NCBI RefSeq assembly: GCF_000015245.1
Contig: NC_008700.1
Span: 1 to 55,000 of the forward strand
Direction of reading: 5' to 3'
Length of the DNA: 55,000 nucleotides
DNA from: Shewanella amazonensis SB2B
Lineage (GTDB): Bacteria > Pseudomonadota > Gammaproteobacteria > Enterobacterales > Shewanellaceae
The notes under the pieces are model-generated. The model was given only the letters and a program-made list of their open reading frames with translations. It was not told the origin of the DNA and did no database searches. The position numbers were made by a program, and so were the translations under genes. Below, piece by piece: positions 1 to 7,950 of this stretch. How positions within the stretch are numbered: position 1 is the first letter of the stretch; the number at the start of each line of letters is the position of its first letter.

Positions 1-69
1 AATAACAAAATTTGTGGATAAGAATGATCTAAGTTGTGGGTGACTGAGGATAACCTCGGATGTTCGATC
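1..69. promoter_or_regulatory. oriC: Edge of oriC next to mioC, with a perfect DnaA box
   Basis: A perfect DnaA box, TGTGGATAA, lies at 13-21, and GATC sites lie at 26-29 and 66-69. A degenerate box-like TGTGGGTGA starts at 35. In enteric, Vibrio and Shewanella chromosomes oriC lies just downstream of mioC, and mioC is read toward the left edge here, so the body of the origin should lie to the left of base 1. Only the edge is visible. The AT-rich unwinding region cannot be assessed. Confidence 0.6.
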
Positions 70-510
70 TCAGAGTTTACCAATCCATTGTTGCAACCAC
101 TGAATGGCTGGTTCTTCGGGCACGGGATCGGCTTGTACATCGATCCGGATCTTATCCACAAAAGGTTTTGCACCAGCGTCGCTCAATAATTCAACAAGCT
201 GTTCCGGACCCTCACAAAAGGTATCGTAACTGGAATCGCCAATGGCACAGAGTGCGAACCTTACGGTGCTCAAATCCGGCATGGTCAGCATCAAAGATTT
301 GGCAAATGGCTGCAGATTATCGGGCAGATCGCCTGCGCCATGAGTCGCAGATACCAATAGCCACAGGGCTGAGGTATCCAGTGAATCCAGCGATGGATCC
401 AGATGCGAGTGACATTCGTGTCCTGCATCACTCAATACCGCTGCCAATTCATCTGCCACGTATTCACTGCCACCCAGTGTGGTGCCAATCAGGATTTCAA
501 TTTTTGCCAT
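70..510 (-). CDS. mioC: MioC, flavodoxin-like FMN protein
   Basis: Small flavodoxin-fold protein of 146 aa, close to the 147 aa of E. coli MioC, which binds FMN and acts in electron transfer including biotin synthase activity. The phosphate loop is at residues 9-15 (GTTLGGS); further FMN-contact segments are at about 53-65 (SATHGAGDLP) and 85-99 (CAIGDSSYDTFC). The ATG at 510 is chosen because MAKIEILIG is the expected flavodoxin N-terminus; the reading frame stays open further upstream without homology. The gene is read toward oriC, and its transcription can affect initiation in E. coli. A DnaA box and several GATC sites fall inside its 3' part. Confidence 0.93.
   Translation of the reverse strand: MAKIEILIGTTLGGSEYVADELAAVLSDAGHECHSHLDPSLDSLDTSALWLLVSATHGAGDLPDNLQPFAKSLMLTMPDLSTVRFALCAIGDSSYDTFCEGPEQLVELLSDAGAKPFVDKIRIDVQADPVPEEPAIQWLQQWIGKL
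126..160. promoter_or_regulatory. DnaA box and GATC cluster inside mioC
   Basis: A perfect DnaA box, TTATCCACA, occupies 152-160. GATC sites lie at 126-129, 142-145 and 148-151. With the box at 13-21 and GATCs at 26 and 66, the first 160 bases carry two perfect boxes and five GATCs. This suggests that DnaA/SeqA binding extends past the usual origin edge into coding sequence. It is a sequence observation; occupancy is not shown. Confidence 0.5.
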
Positions 511-656
511 CGCTACATCCGTTGAAGAGAAAAATGCTTGAAGATTGGCGTCATGGTAGCCCAAAGCCAGGGGCGGTGGAACGGATCTCAAGTCTCTAGG
601 TACTGTGCTAGCATGGAGCCGTCACCGGATTACCGCCAAGGGGCAAACACATCGCT

Positions 657-1571
657 ATGACCAACAAGCAGAAAATAGTCGTCTGGTTGAGTGCCGCCCT
701 CATTGCCCTGTTAATTGGTTTGCTGATGACAGTGCTGGTGAAGATCCCGGATGTACCCCGGGTGGTTTTGGGCGAAAGCGCTATGGTGTTAACCCATCAG
801 GGGCGCTGTTTTTACCGCGAGGATTCTGGTACTGCACTGGATGACAGCCCTATTGATGAGCGTGGCGTAATTGCCCTGCTGGTTTGGAATATCCACAAGC
901 AAAGTGATGGTGAGTGGCCTAAAGCGCTGTGGACACAGGGGCTTCACTGGCAGTTACTGTTACTCCAGGAGGTTGAACTCAATACGGATTTCACAGCAGC
1001 GCTTGATAATCATCAGGTTAGCTGGAGTATGATGCCCGCCTTTCGCTTTCAGGGTTTGGATTATGGTGTGATGTTGGCCTCGCGCCGACCACCGCTTGAG
1101 GGTTGCGGCCTGTTAAAGGTAGAGCCCTGGATCCGACTTCCCAAAGCGGCGCTTTATGGCCTTTATGCCCTGAGCAACGGTGAAATATTGCTGGTGGTTA
1201 ATCTCCACGGGATCAATTTTGATCCCAATTTGCAGGAGTGGGAAGATCAATTGGCGCCGCTTTTGGGCCTGGTAATGCAACATCGTGGACCTGTGATCCT
1301 GGCGGGGGATTTTAACAGCTGGGGAGAGCGCAGAAGTCAAAAACTTGAAAAACTCATCGAGCCACTCGGGCTTAAGGCCGCAATATTTGAGCCTGATGAG
1401 CGTATCAGGGTCTTTGGTACTCCACTTGATTGGGTATTTTACCGAGGTTTACATCTGAAAAAGGCGCAATCACCCACAACAAATGTGTCGGATCATGCGC
1501 CCCTTATGGTGCAGTTTGAACTTATCTCCGGGTCAACCAGTGATGATGAAACTCCAGGTGTTCATCGATAA
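657..1571 (+). CDS. Membrane-anchored endonuclease/exonuclease/phosphatase (EEP) family protein
   Basis: 304 aa, related to the YafD-type EEP proteins. An N-terminal membrane anchor spans about residues 7-28, so the catalytic domain is probably periplasmic. The EEP motifs are present in order: WNIH (77-80), QEVE with the metal-binding Glu (104-107), NLHG (182-185), GDFN (217-220), LDWV (257-260) and the terminal SDH (278-280). The family are Mg-dependent phosphodiesterases acting on nucleic acids, phosphoinositides or lipids; the substrate here is unknown. The start ATG at 657 follows a GGGG stretch. The last 50 bases overlap the convergent fghA stop. Confidence 0.8.
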   Translation: MTNKQKIVVWLSAALIALLIGLLMTVLVKIPDVPRVVLGESAMVLTHQGRCFYREDSGTALDDSPIDERGVIALLVWNIHKQSDGEWPKALWTQGLHWQLLLLQEVELNTDFTAALDNHQVSWSMMPAFRFQGLDYGVMLASRRPPLEGCGLLKVEPWIRLPKAALYGLYALSNGEILLVVNLHGINFDPNLQEWEDQLAPLLGLVMQHRGPVILAGDFNSWGERRSQKLEKLIEPLGLKAAIFEPDERIRVFGTPLDWVFYRGLHLKKAQSPTTNVSDHAPLMVQFELISGSTSDDETPGVHR

Positions 1572-2367
1572 AGCTCGCGATAAAGTAGTAGCTGTGATCG
1601 TAGCCAGGCTGCATTCGCAGATTCAGCGGAAAGTCGGCATTGTCTGCGGCATGTTGCAGACGCTGCGGCATGAGCTCTGCCTCTAAAAAGCTGTCCGCAT
1701 CACCTTGATCCACCAGCATGGGGATAGGTTCGGCGCCGCGGCCAATCAATTCACAGCTGTCATACTCGCGCCAGCTTTCCCTGTCTTTGCCCAGGTAATT
1801 GCCAAAGGCCTTTTGTCCCCAGGGGCTTTGGCTTGGATTACAAATAGGGCTGAAGGCCGACACGCTGGCATAGCGACCGGGGTTTTTCAGCGCTATTGTC
1901 AGGGCGCCGTGGCCGCCCATGGAATGGCCGGCAATGCTGCGTTTGCTGCTGACCGGAAAGTTGGTTTCAATCAGCTTCGGCAGCTCTTTCACCACATAAT
2001 CGTACATGCGGTAGTGTTTATTCCAGGGCGCTTCAGTGGCATTGAGATAAAAGCCCGCCCCCAGGCCAAAGTCCCAGGCGCCATCGGGATCGTCGGCCAC
2101 ACCTTCGCCGCGGGGGCTGGTGTCCATGGCAACAATCGCAAGCCCGAGCGTCGCGGCCAGGCGCTGAGCGCCTGCCTTCTGCATGAAGTTTTCATCGCTG
2201 CAGGTGAGCCCTGACAGCCAATAAAGCACTGGTACGCTTTGGGTTTCGGCCTGGGGCGGCAGAAAAATCGCAAAGCGCATCTTGCAATCCAGGCTGCTGG
2301 ATTGATGACTGTACTGTTTGTGCCAGCCATCAAAACTGCGATTGGCACTGACTAATTCCAGCGTCAT
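1522..2367 (-). CDS. fghA: S-formylglutathione hydrolase
   Basis: 281 aa cytoplasmic esterase-D family alpha/beta hydrolase that hydrolyses S-formylglutathione to formate and glutathione, the second step of glutathione-dependent formaldehyde detoxification. The nucleophile elbow GHSMGG is at residues 147-152 (Ser149), the acid is near Asp225 (QGDADSF) and the catalytic His258 is in YDHSYYF. The oxyanion-region signature PVLYWLSGLTC is at 46-56. Length matches E. coli FrmB/YeiG. It lies 9 bases downstream of adhC on the same strand, so the two are almost certainly co-transcribed. Its 3' end overlaps the convergent EEP gene by 50 bases. Confidence 0.95.
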   Translation of the reverse strand: MTLELVSANRSFDGWHKQYSHQSSSLDCKMRFAIFLPPQAETQSVPVLYWLSGLTCSDENFMQKAGAQRLAATLGLAIVAMDTSPRGEGVADDPDGAWDFGLGAGFYLNATEAPWNKHYRMYDYVVKELPKLIETNFPVSSKRSIAGHSMGGHGALTIALKNPGRYASVSAFSPICNPSQSPWGQKAFGNYLGKDRESWREYDSCELIGRGAEPIPMLVDQGDADSFLEAELMPQRLQHAADNADFPLNLRMQPGYDHSYYFIASFIDEHLEFHHHWLTRR

Positions 2368-2376
2368 GGCGGCTCC

Positions 2377-3510
2377 TTATTTACGATCGTAATGGATCAC
2401 GCTGCGGATACTTTTGCCTTCGTGCATCAGATCGAACGCTTCGTTAATCGCATCCAGTCCCATGGTGTGGGTGATAAAGTCACTCAGGGCAAATTCACCG
2501 CGCAGATACTGCTCAACAATACCAGGCAATTCTGAGCGTCCTTTTACGCCGCCAAAGGCACTGCCGCGCCATACCCGGCCGGTTACCAGCTGGAATGGAC
2601 GGGTGGAAATCTCCTGACCGGCACCGGCCACGCCGATGATCACTGATTCGCCCCAGCCCTTGTGGCAGCACTCGAGCGCGCTGCGCATCACATTCACATT
2701 GCCGATGCACTCAAACGAGAAGTCCACGCCGCCGTCGGTCATCTCAACAATCACGTCCTGAATCGGCTTGTCGTAGTCTTTGGGGTTGATGCAGTCGGTG
2801 GCGCCGAGTTTTTTGGCCAGTTCAAACTTACTGTCGTTGATATCGATACCTATGATGCGGCTGGCACCTGCCATGGTGGCGCCAATCACCGCCGATAAAC
2901 CAATGCCACCCAGCCCGAAAATGGCCACAGTATCGCCCTTTTTCACCTTGGCGGTTTTCAGCACTGCGCCCATACCTGTGGTCACGCCACAGCCCAGCAG
3001 ACACACTTCCTCCAGTGGCGCTTCGGGGTTGACCTTGGCGAGGGATATTTCCGGCAGCACTGTGTATTCGCTGAAGGTGGAGCAGCCCATGTAGTGATAA
3101 ATTGGCTCGCCATCCTTATAGAAGCGGGTGGTGCCGTCTGGCATCAGGCCCTTGCCCTGGGTGGCGCGCACTGCTGAGCACAGGTTGGTCTTGCCCGAGG
3201 TGCAGAACTTACATTTGCCGCACTCGGCGGTGTACAGCGGGATCACATGGTCGCCCACCGCCACGCTGGTCACGCCTTCGCCCACCATTTCGACAATGCC
3301 GCCGCCTTCGTGACCCAAAATGGCCGGGAATACGCCTTCGGGATCGTCGCCCGACAGGGTAAAGGCATCGGTGTGACACACGCCGGTGGCGACAATACGC
3401 ACCAGCACTTCGCCTGCCTTGGGCAGCATCACATCCACTTCTTCAACAGATAAGGGCTGGCCCGGGCCCCAGGCAATGGCGGCGCGGGATTTAATAAAGG
3501 ATGCAGACAT
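2377..3510 (-). CDS. adhC: S-(hydroxymethyl)glutathione dehydrogenase (class III alcohol dehydrogenase)
   Basis: 377 aa zinc- and NAD-dependent class III alcohol dehydrogenase (FrmA/AdhC) that oxidises the formaldehyde-glutathione adduct to S-formylglutathione. Catalytic zinc ligands are Cys45, His67 (with Glu68) and Cys174. The structural zinc is bound by Cys97, Cys100, Cys103 and Cys111. The NAD motif GLGGIG is at 199-204. The start at 3510 (MSASFIKSRA) follows a good GGAAGGAA ribosome site; a TTG 15 bases upstream is unlikely. It heads the adhC-fghA operon and is divergent from a LysR-type regulator. No frmR-like regulator gene is nearby. Confidence 0.95.
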   Translation of the reverse strand: MSASFIKSRAAIAWGPGQPLSVEEVDVMLPKAGEVLVRIVATGVCHTDAFTLSGDDPEGVFPAILGHEGGGIVEMVGEGVTSVAVGDHVIPLYTAECGKCKFCTSGKTNLCSAVRATQGKGLMPDGTTRFYKDGEPIYHYMGCSTFSEYTVLPEISLAKVNPEAPLEEVCLLGCGVTTGMGAVLKTAKVKKGDTVAIFGLGGIGLSAVIGATMAGASRIIGIDINDSKFELAKKLGATDCINPKDYDKPIQDVIVEMTDGGVDFSFECIGNVNVMRSALECCHKGWGESVIIGVAGAGQEISTRPFQLVTGRVWRGSAFGGVKGRSELPGIVEQYLRGEFALSDFITHTMGLDAINEAFDLMHEGKSIRSVIHYDRK

Positions 3511-3555
3511 AGGATTTCCTTCCAAGAATTTGCGGCCTTGCAGATGACCGGGTTC

Positions 3556-3567
3556 ACTATTGATAGT
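3556..3567. promoter_or_regulatory. Candidate operator between adhC and the LysR gene
   Basis: The dyad ACTAT-TG-ATAGT lies in the 175-base divergent intergenic region (3511-3685), 46 bases upstream of the adhC start. LysR-type regulators usually bind such divergent regions. The dyad is short and no family-specific consensus is recognised, so it is only a candidate. Confidence 0.25.
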
Positions 3568-3685
3568 ACAAAGCCGATGCCGGGGTATGGCAAAGACGCT
3601 TTGTGTGTGAATGTGATTGTATTTATTTACTGTGAATTGATAATTGGCTCTATTGGTAAATAACTTTTACTGGATAGAAATAATT

Positions 3686-4558
3686 ATGCGCTGGGAAGGG
3701 ATTTGTGAATTTGTTGCCGTAGCCGAAGCGCAAAGCTTTACCGCTGCAGCTGGCCGGCTTGGGATCAGTACGGCGCAGGTGAGCCGGCAGGTGCGGGAGC
3801 TCGAAGAGCGCCTCGGCAGCAAACTTCTGTATCGCACTACACGTAAGGTGTCGCTGACCGAAGACGGTCAGCTGTTTTACCGCCATTGCCGCCAGGTGCT
3901 GGATGGCTTGGATGAAGCCGAGCGGGCAGTGTCGTCACTGAAGAGCGAACCGCGTGGGCTTATCCGTATGACGGCGCCTGTTACCTACGGTGAGCAGTAC
4001 GTGATGCCGATAGTGCTCGCGTACATGCAGCAATTTCCCCAGGTGGAAGTGCAGTGTGAGCTCACTAATCAACAGCTCGATTTGGTGCAGGGCGGTTTTG
4101 ATTTGGCGATTCGCCTCGGTGTGCTGCCGGATTCTTCCATGATGGCGCGAAAGCTGGCCGAGCGGGTGCAGTATCTGGTGGCATCACCGGATTATGTCAG
4201 CCGCCACGGCGCGCCCCATTCGCTTTCAGAGCTCAGTCGTCACCAGTGTTTGCTGGGGAGCCTGCCATTTTGGCGCTTTCAGGAAGAGGGCAAGCTTCGC
4301 AGCCTGAAGGTGAAGGGGAGGCTCAGTTGCAGCAGCGGCAATACCTTGCTGGCTGCGGCACTGGCGGGCATGGGGATAGCTCAATTGCCCGGCTATTATG
4401 TAGATGAAGCCATTCGTGACGGCCGCTTGCTGGTGCTGCTCAAACCATTTCAGGAGCCCAAAGAAGGCATTTGGGGCCTGTATCCCCATAATCGGCAGCT
4501 GTCACCCAAGATTGGCCATCTGATGAATATGCTGGCAGACAAGTTGCCCAAAGCCTGA
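3686..4558 (+). CDS. LysR-family transcriptional regulator
   Basis: 290 aa. An N-terminal winged helix-turn-helix (about residues 5-65, with AAAGRLGISTAQVSRQVREL as the HTH core) is followed by a periplasmic-binding-protein-like effector domain from about 90, typical for LysR regulators of the CrgA/AaeR-like subgroup. The ATG at 3686 (MRWEGICEFV) is chosen over an ATG-equivalent 42 bases upstream because it gives the standard N-terminus. It is divergent from adhC-fghA, so it probably controls formaldehyde detoxification; this is inferred from position only. The effector is unknown. Confidence 0.88.
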   Translation: MRWEGICEFVAVAEAQSFTAAAGRLGISTAQVSRQVRELEERLGSKLLYRTTRKVSLTEDGQLFYRHCRQVLDGLDEAERAVSSLKSEPRGLIRMTAPVTYGEQYVMPIVLAYMQQFPQVEVQCELTNQQLDLVQGGFDLAIRLGVLPDSSMMARKLAERVQYLVASPDYVSRHGAPHSLSELSRHQCLLGSLPFWRFQEEGKLRSLKVKGRLSCSSGNTLLAAALAGMGIAQLPGYYVDEAIRDGRLLVLLKPFQEPKEGIWGLYPHNRQLSPKIGHLMNMLADKLPKA

Positions 4559-4685
4559 TTAGAGGTGGTGCGCCAATCTAGCTCGTTTCAACTTGTTGAA
4601 AATGGCCGAATAACCTACGGTGATTCTGGCAAGACGTTTTGGCGGAACACTTTGCTAATGTGCGACTTCAATAAAGGGAATTGCG

Positions 4686-5186
4686 ATGAAGAATTTTACA
4701 GCGGGTTTGAATAATTTTTGGGTTGGGCTGGTTACCGGCTTGCTGATGCCTTTGATTGTCGTGGCGACGCTTTTATACCTGACCGTGGATAAGTTGACCG
4801 GGGTGGTGCAGGACTCGGCCATTTCGCCCTTTCTTGAGCGCAGCGAGCAGACTCTGGATAAGGTCGACAGTTTGCTGGTGACTCTGGATAGTAAAGTCGA
4901 CAGTGCCGATCTCAAAGATCTTGAGCTGCTTACACCACTGAAGAACGCCAATATTTTGCCTGATCTACAGGACATTGCCAGCGCTGCGGCTGAGCTTAAA
5001 ACCAAGGTGAACGATATAGACAGAGAAACAGTGATCACCGCCCTTCGCCATAAGCTGACAACCTCACTGGCAGGCAAATTCCCCGAGGAAAAGGCGCAGG
5101 AGCTGGCTATCCATTTGGAAAGTATTGCCCGGTTACTGGCACAGCAAAGCGATGAGTTTGAGCAAAACACTCCGGTAACCCAATAG
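4686..5186 (+). CDS. Conserved hypothetical protein with one membrane segment
   Basis: 166 aa, not recognised as a named family. A single hydrophobic segment at about residues 11-33 (FWVGLVTGLLMPLIVVATLLYLTV) is followed by a soluble, helix-rich, leucine- and acid-rich region with heptad-like spacing (about 50-160), suggesting a coiled coil or helical bundle. The start has a good ribosome site (AAGGGA, 8 bases upstream). It stands alone between the LysR gene and the flavin reductase, with about 100 bases on each side. The function is unknown. Confidence 0.7.
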   Translation: MKNFTAGLNNFWVGLVTGLLMPLIVVATLLYLTVDKLTGVVQDSAISPFLERSEQTLDKVDSLLVTLDSKVDSADLKDLELLTPLKNANILPDLQDIASAAAELKTKVNDIDRETVITALRHKLTTSLAGKFPEEKAQELAIHLESIARLLAQQSDEFEQNTPVTQ

Positions 5187-5294
5187 CTTAATGCCAGACG
5201 GTAAGGGGCTGGCGGCTGCTTGTTCACAATGCTTCCGATAATATTTAATCAATCGATATGAGTTATGGTGTCACCTGTTTTGCTGGAGAGACAA

Positions 5295-6401
5295 ATGCGT
5301 CAGGCGTTAAATTCGGGGTTTCAATTTGCCAAAGCGGGTGTGCGGCTGAAGAATCGTTCCGTGCTTGCTCCGCTGACTCATAATATGAGCGATTCCCATG
5401 GCAACCCGAGCCCGGCGGAACTGGATTGGCTTGAGCATTGTGCCAACGGCGGTTTTGGTCTCCTGATTGCGGCGGCAACTCAGGTGTGGCCGGGTGGTCG
5501 TTGTTGGCAGGGGCAGCCCGCTTTGATGACAGACCTGCAGCAACAAGCATATAGCCGTTTTGCCGAGGCGACCCGGGCCCATGGTGCTTTGGCTCTGGTA
5601 CAACTTCACCACGGTGGCGTGCGTGCCGCGCCTGCGCTGAACGGTACTGCGCCGGTTGGACCAAGCTCCGAAGCACCGGACAGCCGTTATCCGTTGGGCG
5701 TGACAGAACTTGATGAAGATGCAATTCAACAACTTATAGGTGCCTTTGTTACCGCAGCTGAGCGGGCGTATCGGGCAGGGCTTGACGGGGTTGAGCTGCA
5801 TGCCGCGCATTACTATTTGCTCTGCAACTTTTTAAATCCCGTGCTTAACCGGCGTACCGACCGTTGGGGCGGCAGTGTTGAAAACCGTACCCGGATCCTG
5901 ATTGAGATTATCCGGGGTATCCGGCAGCAATTGCCCCGTCAGTTTTTGGTGGGGGTGAGGTTATCGCCCGAAAATTACGCCAATGTGGTCGGTATAGAGC
6001 TTCAAAATCAACTTGCAGTTGCAAATTTACTCGCGGCGGAAGATATCGACTATGTGCATTTTTCCATGGGGGACAGTTTTAAGCTCGCCAATGGTAAAAA
6101 TACGGCGCTGCTCAGCGAAGTGATAAATGCCCTCACCGGGAAAACCACGCTGATGATGGCCGGTAACATCCGTGATGGCGAAGCGGCAGAAAGGGTGCTC
6201 AGTGCCGGAGCCGATCTGGTCGCGATTGGCACCTCAGCTCTTGGCAACCCGGATTGGATTTACAAGGTAACAAACGGGGTACCGCTGGTGACCCCTCCAT
6301 TTGCAGATACCTTGTTGCAGGCTCACGGTTTTAATGAAGCGGGAATCACTTATCTTGGCGCGGTTCCAGGATTGGTGGTAATTTCCAAACCCAAAACGTG
6401 A
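5295..6401 (+). CDS. Old Yellow Enzyme family NADH:flavin oxidoreductase
   Basis: 368 aa TIM-barrel FMN enzyme of the OYE family, which reduces activated C=C bonds (enones, nitro compounds) with NAD(P)H. Visible family segments are LVQLHHGG (about residue 103), GLDGVELHAAH (about 165), the NRRTDRWGGSVENR signature (about 187-200) and the phosphate-binding end AGADLVAIGTSAL (about 308). It lacks the C-terminal flavodoxin-reductase domain of the DadH/2,4-dienoyl-CoA reductase branch. The start at 5295 has GGAGAG 5 bases upstream; the ATG at 5265 has no ribosome site. It is convergent with mnmE. The natural substrate is unknown. Confidence 0.88.
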   Translation: MRQALNSGFQFAKAGVRLKNRSVLAPLTHNMSDSHGNPSPAELDWLEHCANGGFGLLIAAATQVWPGGRCWQGQPALMTDLQQQAYSRFAEATRAHGALALVQLHHGGVRAAPALNGTAPVGPSSEAPDSRYPLGVTELDEDAIQQLIGAFVTAAERAYRAGLDGVELHAAHYYLLCNFLNPVLNRRTDRWGGSVENRTRILIEIIRGIRQQLPRQFLVGVRLSPENYANVVGIELQNQLAVANLLAAEDIDYVHFSMGDSFKLANGKNTALLSEVINALTGKTTLMMAGNIRDGEAAERVLSAGADLVAIGTSALGNPDWIYKVTNGVPLVTPPFADTLLQAHGFNEAGITYLGAVPGLVVISKPKT

Positions 6402-6449
6402 GAACCCGATATATCAGAGGCTGTTTGTTGGTGGGTGCGATCACATAAA

Positions 6450-6484
6450 AAAACGCGACTGCCTTTGTGCGACAATCGCGTTTT
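6450..6484. terminator. Bidirectional terminator between the OYE gene and mnmE
   Basis: Arms AAAACGCGA (6450-6458) and TCGCGTTTT (6476-6484) form a 9-bp stem with a structured 17-base loop that contains TTGT/ACAA. Flanking A and T runs suit termination of both convergent genes. Confidence 0.7.
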
Positions 6485-6501
6485 ATCCTCTGCAAAGCCG
6501 C

Positions 6502-7863
6502 TTACTTACCGATACAGAAAGAACTGAAAATCTTGCCCAGCAAGTCGTCTGAGGTAAATTCGCCGGTAATTTCAGACAGTGCCTGCTGTGCCATCCGCAG
6601 CTCTTCTGCCAGCAGCTCACCTGCCAGATATACTTCCAGCTGTACCTTGCCCAGTTGCAGGTGCTCAGATGCCTGCTCCAATGCTTCGAGGTGACGACGA
6701 CGGGCGATAAAGCCGCCTTCGAGGTTACTTTGATAACCCATCAGGGATTTGAGGTGCTGCTTGAGAGCGTCCACACCCAGGCCGGTTTTGGCCGAAATCC
6801 GATACACGCTGTAGCCTTGCTCTTCGGTGGCTTCCAAAGGTTCACCGGTCAGATCAGCCTTGTTACGGACCACGGTAACCCCCATGGCTTTGGGCAGGCG
6901 GTCGATAAAATCGGGCCATATCTCGTGGGGGTCAACGGCGGCAGTGTCTGTGCCATCCACCATAAACAGCACCCGATCGGCGCTGGCTATTTCGCTCCAG
7001 GCGCGCTCTATACCGATACGCTCCACTTCGTCTGTGGTGTCCCGCAGACCGGCGGTATCAATAATGTGCAGCGGCATGCCGTCGAGGTGAATATGCTCTC
7101 GCAGTACGTCGCGGGTGGTGCCGGCTATGTCGGTCACAATGGCCGATTCTTTCCCTGCCAGGGCATTGAGCAGGCTGGATTTACCGGCGTTGGGGCGCCC
7201 GGCAATCACCACTTTCATGCCTTCACGGATAATGCTGCCCTGTTTTGCACTGGCCTGCACTTCATCAAGTTGGTCGATAATGGCGTAAAGGGCGGCGGCT
7301 ATTTTGCCGTCACTTAAGAAATCCACTTCTTCGTCGGGAAAGTCGATGGCGGCTTCTACATACAGGCGCAGGTTAGTTATTTTGTCCACCAGGGTATGCA
7401 CCTGAGTGGAGAACTCGCCTTGCAGTGAGTGCAGGGCACTCTTGGCGGCCTGTTCGCTGGTGGCATCAATCAGGTCTGCGATGGCTTCGGCCTGGGTCAA
7501 ATCCAGCTTGTCGTTCATAAAGGCTTGCTCGCTGAACTCACCGGGGCGGGCAATACGCACTCCTTTGACCTTGAGCACGGCGCGGATGAGCATGTCCATC
7601 ACCACCTGGCCGCCGTGGCCCTGCAGCTCCAGTACATCTTCGCCGGTAAAGGAGTTGGGGCCTTTGAAGAAAAGGGCAATACCCTGGTCAATCACGCTGC
7701 CATCGGCCGCTTTGAAGTCGCAGAAATCGGCGTAGCGGGGTTTGGGCAGGTGTCCCAGCAGGGTATGGGCAACATCGCTTGCCAGCTTACCGGATACCCG
7801 GATGATGCCTACGCCGCCCCGACCGGGCGCGGTGGCCTGTGCCACTATGGTGTCTGTCGTCAC
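6502..7863 (-). CDS. mnmE: tRNA modification GTPase MnmE (TrmE)
   Basis: 453 aa. With MnmG it makes the cmnm5 modification of U34 in several tRNAs. The N-terminal folate-binding domain (about 1-120) precedes a helical domain into which the G domain is inserted: G1 GRPNAGKSS near residue 225, G3 DTAGLRDT near 269, G4 NKAD near 335. The C-terminus ends in the diagnostic CIGK, whose Cys is catalytically important. The start codon is GTG, giving MTTDTIVAQATAPGRGGVGI, the family N-terminus. It follows yidC, separated by a terminator, so it probably has its own promoter. Confidence 0.97.
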   Translation of the reverse strand: MTTDTIVAQATAPGRGGVGIIRVSGKLASDVAHTLLGHLPKPRYADFCDFKAADGSVIDQGIALFFKGPNSFTGEDVLELQGHGGQVVMDMLIRAVLKVKGVRIARPGEFSEQAFMNDKLDLTQAEAIADLIDATSEQAAKSALHSLQGEFSTQVHTLVDKITNLRLYVEAAIDFPDEEVDFLSDGKIAAALYAIIDQLDEVQASAKQGSIIREGMKVVIAGRPNAGKSSLLNALAGKESAIVTDIAGTTRDVLREHIHLDGMPLHIIDTAGLRDTTDEVERIGIERAWSEIASADRVLFMVDGTDTAAVDPHEIWPDFIDRLPKAMGVTVVRNKADLTGEPLEATEEQGYSVYRISAKTGLGVDALKQHLKSLMGYQSNLEGGFIARRRHLEALEQASEHLQLGKVQLEVYLAGELLAEELRMAQQALSEITGEFTSDDLLGKIFSSFCIGK

Positions 7864-7900
7864 GTGTCTTTCCGCTTAATTGTGTACTTCAAATAGAAAC

Positions 7901-7927
7901 AAAAAGGCGACCTCAGGTCGCCTTTTT
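7901..7927. terminator. Rho-independent terminator after yidC
   Basis: Perfect 12-bp stem AAAAAGGCGACC / GGTCGCCTTTTT with a TCA loop, lying between the yidC stop and the mnmE start. It ends the rpmH-rnpA-yidD-yidC transcript on the minus strand. Confidence 0.85.
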
Positions 7928-7950
7928 AGTGTCTCGCCTGAAAAATGGGC

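Noticed and set aside
60..599. Open frame antisense to mioC
   Set aside because: MioC is clearly the real gene; the antisense translation has no family features.
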